Source of the DNA: Halisarca cf. caerulea
Lineage: Eukaryota > Porifera > Demospongiae > Chondrillida > Halisarcidae
Length of the DNA stretch: 64,000 nt
Direction: 5' to 3'
Assembly (NCBI GenBank): GCA_963170055.1
Contig: CAUJGJ010000313.1
Location: 1,675,201 to 1,739,200 of the forward strand
A program made the position numbers and the translations under genes. This document shows, piece by piece, positions 47,071 to 57,935 of this stretch (positions are counted from its first letter, which is position 1; every line of letters starts with the position of its first letter). The notes beneath the pieces are model-generated. The model was not told the DNA's origin, did no database searches, and saw only the letters and a program-made list of their open reading frames with translations.

Positions 47071-48836
47071 TGTGGGTGTCCATGCTAAAAAGGGGATTCG
47101 TGTATTTTTCACCGATATTGAGATTTCGCAGGTGGTGCATGATCTGTGCGAGACACATGTGGTGGTCCAGTATGAGGACCCATTTCCATTCCTACAGCGA
47201 GATATTGAACTTGGAATGTACCTTATGAATATTCAATAACGATAATTAGAATATTCATAAGCTTATTAATCATATTCATAATAATTTAATCATATTCATA
47301 GATATGCAAATGTTGTCATAGGTTAATACATTATGCATAAGCAGTTCTTGGATACCTGTATTTTTTCACAACAGCTGCATAATTTTGTTTTAAAACATGT
47401 TTTGTAGCAAATTAAAGCATGAAAACTTATGATGATGAGCAGAAATAAATCATTGCTAATAAAAACGGGAGTCCAAGTGAGAAACTGGTGTCAGAATAGT
47501 AATGGTCACAGTCATTTCACTGTCAAGACCAACTCTCATCATGCACCAATCCCTTGTAGCCGCTGAGATTTCTCATCTTCTGAGAGGTGGGCTGATCGAA
47601 TGATGCTCGTGACATTCTTTTGGCACTCAAAACACAAGTCTGATGAAGGCTTCATGGTTCCAATGTAGGGAAGAAAGCGATTCCATAGGTCATAAAATGT
47701 AGACCTTCCAACTGGTGTTGCAGGAATAGCAGAACAAGCAGTTTTGTAGCTACGATATACAGAGCTCTTAGGCATGTCTGAAGGGAGTAAAATCACCTTT
47801 TCTTCTTGATTCGGAAGTCGTCCTGGCAAAGGTAAGCCATGGGTGGTAGCAATGTTCCGAATATAGTCACAAACCCTCGAAACCTCAGTGAATGGCAATT
47901 CATTATGCCTGGGCCGGTTGCATGAGCCATGGATCCTTGCTACAACCCCATCATTGTCAACAGCTGTACAGAGAGCCTCAACACGCCTCTTACCAACAGT
48001 GTGAACAAATGCAAAAGTCTTCTTACACACTGGTAATCCATGAACATAGTACCTGGTATGAGAACGGAAGGTTTCTGTCTTCCCTCGATAGTCAGTAGGC
48101 TTGTCATCAGGATGGGTCCTCAGGGCATGGATTTGTGCCATGATAACCAGATCTAATTCAGAGTGTGACAGCTGCAAGCAGTTGTTCCTAGCTTGTGAGA
48201 TGGTAGACAGAGAAAGCTGGCTGGAACAAGGTGTTTTCTTGGGGCCCAGACTACAACAGCAAGATTCTTCAATAAATGCTTGGATGGTCTCTTCTTCCTT
48301 CTTGTCTTCAAAGCTGCTGTCGACTGCTACGCTTTCACGGCTCTCTGTTACAGACTGTACAGTCACTACGCTGCCGAATGAGTCGTTTTCCGACGTTCCT
48401 TGGCGGCTACCAGCACTCTCCTTTCGAACCGTCACACGATCGATCTCGGGTTCTTCTTCTGCAGACTTTGGTTGGTCAGTAGAGTCTGGGAACGAGTCCC
48501 AAACATCGTCTTCGTCTTCCAATAGGCTTTCGTCCTGGTCAGAGGCACGGAATTCCACATTATAGTCTTCTTCGGCGAGCCTAAACTCTTCTTTGAGTCT
48601 TTCCCGCGCTTCGTCCAAACAAAATCGTTGCCGCTCAGCCATGTGTCACAGGAAATAGGCCAAGTGTGGTATCATTCGAAAGCTCTCACAGCTCCGAACA
48701 AAGTGTACATACTCGCAAAGCCCTCGCACGCATTATTTCCGGAGACCAACAACATTATTCGTACGAACACATTATTTCCGTTTCCTGAAATATTTGCGCA
48801 ACTACACGAATCCCCTTTTTAGCGTGGACACCCACA
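47071..48836 (-). mobile_element. Transposon nested in the transposase intron
   Basis: Inverted ends TGTGGGTGTCCATGCTAAAA and its complement (one mismatch over about 34 bp) lie at 47071-47105 and 48803-48836, with TA (or ATAT) on both flanks. The right end is only about 13 bp beyond the donor of the DNVD exon, in the intron. It carries one transposase-like ORF on the same strand as the host transposase. About 1.77 kb. Confidence 0.85.
47539..48642 (-). CDS. Transposase-like protein, N-terminal part only
   Basis: 367-residue ORF from ATG at 48640-48642. Residues 1-130 are acidic and Ser-rich, probably disordered. Then comes a segment with HALRTHPDD, YYVHGLPVCKKTFAFVHTVG, VVARIHGSCNRPRHNELPF, THGLPLPGRLPNQEEKVILL and SDLCFECQKN. 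I recognise this as a module common in metazoan transposon-type proteins but cannot name the family. Full-length relatives, as I recall, continue with a DDE core; here the frame stops after QRLQGIGA, so the catalytic part seems absent. It lies between its own inverted ends within a foreign intron. Likely a truncated or internally deleted element. Confidence 0.6.
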   Translation of the reverse strand: MAERQRFCLDEARERLKEEFRLAEEDYNVEFRASDQDESLLEDEDDVWDSFPDSTDQPKSAEEEPEIDRVTVRKESAGSRQGTSENDSFGSVVTVQSVTESRESVAVDSSFEDKKEEETIQAFIEESCCCSLGPKKTPCSSQLSLSTISQARNNCLQLSHSELDLVIMAQIHALRTHPDDKPTDYRGKTETFRSHTRYYVHGLPVCKKTFAFVHTVGKRRVEALCTAVDNDGVVARIHGSCNRPRHNELPFTEVSRVCDYIRNIATTHGLPLPGRLPNQEEKVILLPSDMPKSSVYRSYKTACSAIPATPVGRSTFYDLWNRFLPYIGTMKPSSDLCFECQKNVTSIIRSAHLSEDEKSQRLQGIGA

Positions 48837-49715
48837 TATTAACTTCAATTACCTGCAGTTATCCGATTCTTCACGGCATAGGCATTACACCAGTGATAAT
48901 CTTTATTCTGGTTTGACATGGTCATATGTCGGACCTTGAGTCTTTTGTCTACATTATCCATCACTATCTGAAATGGCACATTATCTGCATATGGAAATGT
49001 AGAAAACTTCATGATTTAGTAATATTTAGCAAATTGAATATATTAATTAGATATGTGGAAAATTAATATACCTTCACTCCATTGGTGTACTAGTTTATCA
49101 AAGTCCTTTCCCAGTTCATCAATTTTCCTCAGAATGGAAGTATGCGATACGGAAAGATGTAAGCGATTGAATCGTTCCAAAGTCTGGACAAAAAGGTATA
49201 ATTTATAATAAAAGAATCATGTTGATATACTGCGGATTCAACTAAATGCAATGTATTATTATGTCAAGACTCACTTCTTTTGATGCATGACCATACCAGA
49301 GCAATATTCCTAAAATATACTGCACAGCATTCATGTGCATGTTTCTTTCTCGCAATATAATGGAGGCTAGCACTACAACTGTCACATGATGGGATGTCCC
49401 ATGCAATTCCAGAGATGAAGGGGTACGTTGGCTTAACGCAAGCAGTAGCTGGGAAAGAATAGGTGCTTTTAACTGTAATTCCTGGGCCAGATTAGAGAAA
49501 GAAAGACCCTCAACAATTTAAGAGACTCCTTTGTACATTTGCGGAATAGAGAAGGTGTTTCCGTTGAGCACAATGCTGACAATTCTTTTGTACAATCTGC
49601 AATTACATCCTGCATAATAGAGAACAACCATTCATGAATATATATGTAATATATACCATGCCCGCAAGGTGTACTGTGCATATATGACCCGAACATCGAG
49701 GTTAGAGAAAGTTTG

Positions 49716-49724
<9 letters not shown>

Positions 49725-49803
<79 letters not shown>

Positions 49804-49820
49804 TGTATATATAATATATA
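49725..49820. repeat. (TA)n microsatellite in intron 1 of the transposase gene
   Basis: TA repeat with single interruptions, between the first and second coding exons of the DUF6589 gene. Confidence 0.9.
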
Positions 49821-50695
49821 ATTATATTGGACACATGCAAAGGATGAAATAACATACTTGCCGGCTTTGCTCTGATGACTGTCCACTAGTACTCTTTTCA
49901 GTTTGCTCCCTCTGTGATGTGCATGCTGGCAATGGAATGGCTAATCTATCGGCTGGCCTCATTTGCCCCACTGATGGTAAAACGCTAGTAATAGTCGGAT
50001 CGCGAGTTGCTGCTGGTTCAACGAACGCTAGCGATCGAATTGAAGTAGAATTTCTCGAGCGAATTGAAGTAGAATTTCTCGTGCTAGGAGAAGCTTGGAC
50101 AGGAGAGTCGCCGTGAAGCTGACGCTTCAAAGGCGGTGTCTTGCTGTCTTTGCAGGGTGTCGTAGTTGGCGTGCTTAAAACAGAGCCTTGCTGGTTGAAC
50201 TTGCAACTGGCGCGACACCTTTTACGGCGGCTAAAAAATACGGCTGATTTTCTTAACTTAGCTTTCAGGTCTTCCTTGCTCTGCCTCAAGTCCGAATCTC
50301 GCTTTAACAAAGCATTTACTTCTTTATAGCAGTGCTGGCATAATACGGGGTTGCTGGCTTTAAAATTCTCCTCATCGAAATCTGCTGCTGTGAGCCTCAC
50401 TAAGTTCAATCCAACTTGCGTAAACGAGCCCAGCTTAGAGAATATGCGGTATGATGGAGAACATCCCAGTACACAACAACAAATACGGCAACAGCGCTCG
50501 GCGTCCATTATTCATGTTCCCGAGCTGCCACGTGCACATAATAGTATTTACGACAGCTGATCTAGTTTAACAAACTTGCGGTTACATCAATTGAAGCCAG
50601 CGAAGTGTTACAATTAGTGACTGTTGCTGGACCCACGTTTTTCCTTTCCGCCCCCGGCGCTTGCGTACGAACGTGGGTCACAGCTGGCTGGACTA

Positions 50696-50704
50696 GGGAA
50701 AATC
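50696..50704. repeat. 9-bp target-site duplication, right copy
   Basis: GGGAAAATC, identical to 43254-43262. Confidence 0.92.
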
Positions 50705-50984
50705 AAAAAGCCATTTTGCTTGCATGCGTACAACAACAAAATGGCTTTTTCAGTCGCGCTTCGCTGTCGTTAGGATTTTTCAGCTCGTTTTGTGAGATAT
50801 CTCTGTTAAGCAGGTTCCTAAAGGGAAAACCAATGTAAATGGATTGAGTAAATTGGTGTGGTCAGTATTCCTATGTATACTCCATTCTATGCAAAACGTA
50901 TAAAATGCCAGCTTTTCTTTTTCTAATTTACAAGTCCTTAGACAAAACCCGGTCTGGCCATGGCCAGACCGGCCGGAGTGGGTG

Positions 50985-51235
50985 CAACGGCCTTGTACCC
51001 ATATGGGCTGATACAAGCAATAATGCTCCCTTATACTTGTCACAAAGTTTGTCAAACATGATTGTAGGGTGGTGATAATACGATCACTCTCCTTGTTTCT
51101 CGTCTCAAATGCCATTCCCATGAACATTGTTAATCACCTGGGTAACCATAATAATATTATATTAATGAGCCCCCAGCTTTCGGGGGCTGTCACACAGCTT
51201 TGGTACAGGGTCTACACCAGACCACCCTTCCACAG
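50985..51235 (-). repeat. Dispersed coding-like fragment, copy B
   Basis: On the minus strand reads ESWGLIN, then MGMAFETRNKESDRIITTLQ. Similar to the + strand piece at 42695-42955, forming an inverted pair around the 7.4-kb transposon. Confidence 0.45.
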
Positions 51236-51339
51236 CAAAATTACATTGTCATATAAAAATAGAGCCCAAAAATTTGGTTTGGGCCACAAGACTACGTTTT
51301 CCCTGTGCATTGTCCTATTTCCTAATTTCATCATTCCTA

Positions 51340-52099
51340 CACAGGGTGTTTATAACCGTCTGTTGCTTGTTCCGATTGTGGGCAGTGCTTGTTATTTACG
51401 TCATCAATTGGCAGCTGTTTTTAATGCGTCATTTGGCGTCTTTCAGATGACATACAAAATTTCACGTATCAACAGAATGGGGGAAGAAGGCGACTTTTGT
51501 GACACTATGCCTACGTATCCGTGAAACGTCACGAAAATGGCAGTTTTGTTGAGGGCAAAGATAAAGTAGCTTGGTCAGACCTCTAGATGCCTTCAAATCT
51601 CACCAAATCCAACTTCGATGGAATCTTCGAATGTTTTTGGTTTGTGAAAATCGTTCCGGGCATAGTGCTACAATCAAGCAGTTTCTCGCAATTGGATCAT
51701 TTATGCTAACTTTTGGCCATTTGAAGGGTGAGAAAACAGGTTTTTCGGTTATAACGTTCTTACGGAAGATTATAACCTATAGCCAGAACGATTTTCGGAT
51801 AGCTCACCACTTGTTCTGTCTTTTCGTGTTGTTTTATGGGAATTGAGAGGGATCTAAAGGTCTGACCGAGGCGAAGTTTGTCTGAAACTGCTATGTATTC
51901 CTAGCTCGCTATCTTCCTTCAGACATTAGAAACAATTGCTAGTTAAGTACCAACATGTGCGGAATATATACAACTTTCGTCCAGTAAGAAGAACTTAGCG
52001 ATAATCATATCAACTAAGTAAAAACGATCAATGATTCGTGCTGCTATTCCAGACAGCCATTTTTGCATTTTATTCCTGGACGGTTATAAATACCCTGTG
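51340..52099. mobile_element. MITE with CACAGGG ends, second copy
   Basis: CACAGGGTGTTTATAACCGTC and its near-perfect complement GACGGTTATAAATACCCTGTG lie 760 bp apart, flanked by TA on both sides. Interior similarity to the copy at 29621-30392 (e.g. CGTCA...AAAATGGC followed by a T/G-rich word). No coding capacity seen. Confidence 0.85.
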
Positions 52100-52353
52100 T
52101 AATTACTACTCATGACTGCCACACTGCTACTGCACTTTATATTAGTGTACTTTTTGCAAGGGTAGAGGGTGGAGAGTCCGTGAGCATCAACAAGCATTTA
52201 CATACTTTTAAATGTTTTTTTCAGCCTATATACTTTTATAGAATACTATAGAATCTGAAGTTGATTTGCAAGTACCTTGCAAGGGGCACAACATACTATT
52301 ATGGTGCATGGAACTTTCTTAGGATGTACCTAAACTTTACATGCTGCTGTATA

Positions 52354-52681
52354 CCGTAGAGGGGGAAATTTTCCCGGGGTAATATTTTGCTATATTCGCG
52401 AATTGTACATATTTGCAAAACTTTATCTGCAAAAAGTCTGCCAGATCTGCACTGCATGAAGTCAGGGTGCTATAACAAGATTATCTAAGAAATGGAGTGT
52501 TGAACTCAACGAAAGCACAAGCAGAACATGAAACGGTCTAGAAATAGACACTAACGACTTGGAAATGTAAGAAAATGCAAATAAAAATCTTCATATCATG
52601 AAAATAAACTTTGTGAAAATTGCATTTTTACATAACTTCGATTCGCAAGAATTTATGCTGCAAAAATTTCCCGCTCTACGA
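52354..52681. mobile_element. MITE with CCGTAGAGGGGGAAATTTT ends
   Basis: The left CCGTAGAGGGGGAAATTTT and the right end (reverse: CGTAGAGCGGGAAATTTTTG) are inverted repeats, with TA at both borders (52352-52353, 52682-52683). A secondary match TTCGCGAATTG / GATTCGCAAG lies inside each end. Tc1/mariner-type MITE. Confidence 0.75.
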
Positions 52682-52828
52682 TAATATGTTCTCCTCGATC
52701 TATCCCTACTTCATATACAATACACAAAGTAGTCCTGATAGTATGCAATAACTAATAATATCTCCTGTTACTATGACAACTGGTAGTTATTTATTCTCAC
52801 ACCTAATAGCCCAGGACTAGTAAGCTTG

Positions 52829-52978
52829 ACCTGGTTGATAATGTCAATATCAACCAGGTCATATCAAACACAGGTCAAACCTGGTTGATAATGTTAATAT
52901 CAACCAGGTCATATCAAACACAGGTCAAACCTGGTTGATAATGTCAATATCAACCAGGTCATATCAAACACAGGTCAA
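52829..52978. repeat. Three 50-bp tandem units, each with an internal palindrome
   Basis: The unit ACCTGGTTGATAATGTCAAT... repeats three times at exactly 50 bp with one C/T difference. Within each unit CCTGGTTGATA...TATCAACCAGG can fold into a hairpin. Confidence 0.9.
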
Positions 52979-54829
52979 ACCTCGAACAAAGATCAAAGGA
53001 TACTTATACAGCATAATGAACTCAAGTATACTTCACGATGAATATCAATCAATCAGCACATTGTCAATAACATTGTACAAGATAAGCCTTGAGTCCTGCT
53101 TTCTACAATTATAATTTTGACTGAGGAAAGTTGCACATTAACACTTGTTCATTGCAAACAAGGAATCCACTCACATAATTCTTCACAGTCAGGTTTTTTC
53201 TATTGAATCATTGGGACAAGACTGAGAAATGATTCTCTAAGCGCTTTCATCCACACGGAAACAAACTTTAAATTCAATGCTCATTCGTCGAACTCTTGGT
53301 CTTGTCCTTGGAATCGCAGAATCGAATCGAACTGTGGCCACCTTATTGGGTTCCTTTTCCCCATACAATTAAATAATGATTAAGTGAGAACTCACGTTGA
53401 TGCTTGGAGCAAGCGTGAGAAGCTTAGACAGGAACATTCGTCAAAATTGTTGTCGCAATAACAGCAGCAGGACTCGACAGAACTCATCTTGGCAAAGATC
53501 TCGGTAACTAAACAAGAAGACAGCATTCTTGTGCTTGAACTGGCCACAAAACTCTAAAAGCTTGTCACGGGCATCAGTGGGTGCACTACAGAGTGCACTG
53601 GGTGGAGATATAATAGTTAATATATGCGATATGGTGCATACGTGCACTCGCCCTTAGGCACTTCCCACTCTCAGGTCTCATGCATGTACCATATTGCATA
53701 TATTGACTGGGCGATAGCTATTACATAATATATATCCCTTTCAGTACCAGGTCCTGTAGTTATCAGCGGTATTTATAGTTTGATCTTAAACTATGTTCAT
53801 GTACAGAACTTAAAGTACCTAGGGCAAGAGTATGTACTAAGCTGGGACTTATACTGTACATAGTTACGCATATTTTGTTGGGACCTGGTGTACACCTGTC
53901 AGTGAGTAGCTCTGATAATATTGTCAATAGTAATTTCACTATCCATCCTTTATCACAAGACTAATATTGCTACATTGTCAATGGAAACATAACATTGCAT
54001 TACAATGCTGTTTGTGGTTACCGTTGATTTGCAGAAAGCATCTGATTCAGTGGTTGGTGACCATGGAAGTCAGGCCAAGCATGGCATACTTTGCCAATGA
54101 ACACTAGATTTCTTATGGTTATTTATTTTGTATATAGTGAGTGTATATTTGAATTGTAATCACTGACATTATAATAATACGTTGCTATTATGTTGTATTA
54201 AATTAATGCTATCAGGACTTGAATTTATTGAAATTATATACATCAAATATACAAGTACTGGATATTATTAGTTAGATCAATAACTAATGAGATATTTTAT
54301 CCATGCAGGCTCAACTGATCAAGGAGCCAGATAACCTAGCAGGAACATGCAAGCCATGTGCACGGCTTTAGGTAACTCTCATAATAGTAAAACCTCTGTA
54401 ATTCAGCGTTCTTCATTTCGACCATCTTATGAGGTTGCAGCTTTCACCATATAGGGTATACCAAGAGTCACTCCATAATCCAGCAACACCTATAAATTAA
54501 GTTTTGTTGCCCACAGGATCAGATTTTACTGGTTCTGCTTTTATATTACCTATATATATCCAAAATATTCACATCTAAAGTATATAATTATATTATAGTA
54601 ATCAATTTAGAATTAAGTAGACATTTACTCTAGGCCAGGTCACACTAGCGTCAAACGGTGTCAATGTAAACAACGAATAATTGACCGCAACGAACAATTT
54701 TGTCAAATGCCAAATACTAATTAGGTGTCCATTGTTAGGTGAACATGTTCACTGTCAAGGAACGATTCATCCAAATTTTTCGTTTGTTGGTATTTTAATG
54801 ATAGTGTGGCCTACACGTATATATATATA
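52979..54829. other. No recognisable gene
   Basis: AT-rich intergenic DNA. A short stretch near 54010-54055 reads VTVDLQKASDSV, faintly like RT motif A, but nothing around it supports a retroelement. No other signal. Confidence 0.5.
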
Positions 54830-55560
54830 CTCCATCATCTCCTTGAGAATGTCCAGGACCCAGCCTCAAGAGCCAGATTGTTGGCAGCCTCCTGTAAAGA
54901 ATCAGGAGCATGATTGATGACACCATCTCTATAGTAGTGAGCCTATGTTTGGGTATATATATACGTACGCCCTTGTGCCGCCCTCACCCTTATATCCAAT
55001 TAATGCAGTGTTCCAGTGAATGAAACTGCTGTTCACACCCTGAACTGCCGCAAGAGTGGAGGGCGACATGTTCGCCACAATGCAATGAACATGATGTCAT
55101 CTGTAGATTCTGAAGTCTAACTGCAGCAGGCATATATACCCTGGCAAATGGAGCCGCATGCACTCCCTGGTCCATAGTGCATATGATGGGAAGCGCCCAG
55201 ATGGGGTTACCATGCTTCCATGAAGAGTGCGCATGCATGGGCTTCCCTCGGTCTGGGATGCAACCTGCTCAGACACCTACGCCCCATCCTATGTGAGCCT
55301 TGCTGCCAGCAGAGCAGGTGCTGTTGCTGAAATGACGGAAAACCGAAAATCAGCACAGTATATACACTCACTTGCAGTCAACCCACTTGTTTGTGCCTGT
55401 CTCAGCAGAGACGTCTGGGGTTTTTAATTGGAGAGGAGTCCTTCTACTTCTTGAGTGAGCTAGCTCAGAGACTGAGGGACAGAACTGGAGAGCCTGATGC
55501 ATTCCAGCATTTGTTGTAAAGGTTGTCTGTGGCAATCCAGCTAGGTAATGCAAACTTCAA
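54830..55560 (+). pseudogene. Fragment of RLE-type retrotransposon (third copy)
   Basis: Pieces in different frames align in order with the C-terminal third of the ORF at 10345: RARLLAASCKESGA; LNCRKSGGRHVRHNAMN (zinc knuckle region); DGKRPDGVTMLP and VWDATCSDTYAPSYVSLAAS (nuclease); then FLSELAQRLRDRTGEPDAFQ. Several stops and frame changes. The PD of the nuclease motif is kept. A 5'-truncated, decayed insertion or an old relative. Confidence 0.85.
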
Positions 55561-55714
55561 GCCAAGACTATCAAGTGACTCAATTTAACTGATAACAAAT
55601 AATTTGTGATACCCTACATGATACATGATACCTTAAGTATTCGATAAAGCAGGAACCAGGTTATGCAGGACTGTGCAAATACTATTACATTAAACTTGTA
55701 GTATATAATATTTA

Positions 55715-55810
55715 CAGGGGCGGATCTAGAAAATTGTTAGGGGAGCACCATCAGAAACCTAAAACTACCATTTTTAGGGTGGAAGCCCCTCTCCCCCCAT
55801 GGATACAACC
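55715..55810. mobile_element. Left end of a hAT-like MITE
   Basis: CAGGGGCGGATCTAGAAAAT, then G-rich and C-rich blocks like those in the elements at 25183 and 42226. I could not find its right end. Confidence 0.4.
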
Positions 55811-56749
<939 letters not shown>

Positions 56750-57539
56750 GTACATTCATACAGTATACTGAGTACCATCCCCACTATTGCATGGCATAGC
56801 ATTAGTAGACTACGCTGTCTGGCCATGGATAAGGAAATATTGTGGATTATGGAAAAATTGTGCCTGGTCCGGAGAGCATGCGATTAACAGGGGCCGGCCC
56901 ACTGTATCACCCTCTTGTAGTAGTTATATTACGTATGTATGTATAATATGTACGCATGGTGTCCCATATTAATACGTCTCGTGAAAATGGCAGCGAATTA
57001 AGCGATCGAGTCAGTAGGATTTTGTGCCTAAAGGTATGAAGACAAGAAAACTACACACCGTCAAATAAATCCGTTGTTCAAGTTCAAACAGATCGATGTA
57101 CCTATTCCTACAGACGTAGGCGAAGACCCCGTGTCTGATTTGGAATTTTTAAGGTAATTGTCAATATTATTGATTGAATGCAGTACGTATTGATCACTTA
57201 CATATTCATCGGATCGCCTATAGTATACGTACAGCAGCCATTGTAGGCCAATTGTACTACCCTTAATTTCACCAGTGGCACCTACACCTAGTATATACGT
57301 ACTTACCAACCCTAAGTACAAGGCCGGGTTGGTAAACGGCTATAGGCCTATAATAATTTGCTATTAGGGCTTCTCGGGTGATAACTTCACCCGGCACTAC
57401 ATCTTTTTTAAGATAGTATACTATAGATTGTCAAGAGCGAGTGTAGATCTATTGCATGGTTAAGGAATTACGGTTAGGTTAGGTTAGATATTATAGGGGT
57501 TATAGGGTTATAGAGTTTTGGCTCAGATTTTGGTCCATG

Positions 57540-57790
<251 letters not shown>

Positions 57791-57935
57791 GTACGTGTGT
57801 GTGTATGTATGTATATACATGCAGCTAGCGCCATGCACAAAGATTGTACTGTTTCAGTAGACTTTACTTAATTTTGCCTTCATTTATTTGCAGTACATGG
57901 AATGAGCCGTACTCTATACTGTTAGGCTAATTACA

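Larger units (their letters stand above)
45175..50508 (-). pseudogene. DUF6589-type transposase gene, seven coding exons
   Basis: Exons read downward: 50508-49858 (MDAERCCRIC..., ZAD-like C-x2-C/C-x2-C finger, basic tail); 49609-49275; 49183-49072 (LERFNRLHLSVSHTSILRKI); 48984-48853 (VMDNVDKRLKVRHM, likely first catalytic Asp); about 46948-46702 (ETLDNDKPQGDIAS); 46584-46323 (GGDQMTVERARS, second Asp; then DWHALVNFYQ); 46245-45175 (PMWSTLYKANSSGDQ, HTNYTLEAF with the likely Glu, PLDLKMEHLNRDFK). Phases agree at all junctions except 46702/46584, where the donor is unclear. Two breaks: a 1-nt shift near 49511-49516 and an extra T in a T5 run (46367-46371) just before the DWH motif. The 48853/46948 intron holds another transposon. 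It probably cuts the element's ends. Confidence 0.8.
43263..50695. mobile_element. Helicase-bearing DNA transposon (AcademH-like), 7433 bp
   Basis: The 79-bp terminal inverted repeats TAGTCCAGCCAGCTGTGACC... (43263-43341 and 50617-50695) differ at one position. Flanked by a perfect 9-bp duplication GGGAAAATC. It carries a RecQ-like helicase gene on + and a spliced DUF6589 transposase gene on -, converging with 62 bp between their stops. A transposase plus SF2 helicase with 9-10 bp duplications is, from memory, the mark of the AcademH lineage of Academ transposons. The near-identical ends suggest recent activity, but both genes show single-base frameshifts. A second transposon (47071-48836) sits inside it. 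Confidence 0.9.

Noticed and set aside
54001..54060. Possible reverse transcriptase motif A (VTVDLQKASDSV)
   Set aside because: Twelve residues only, with no other RT motif nearby; may be chance.
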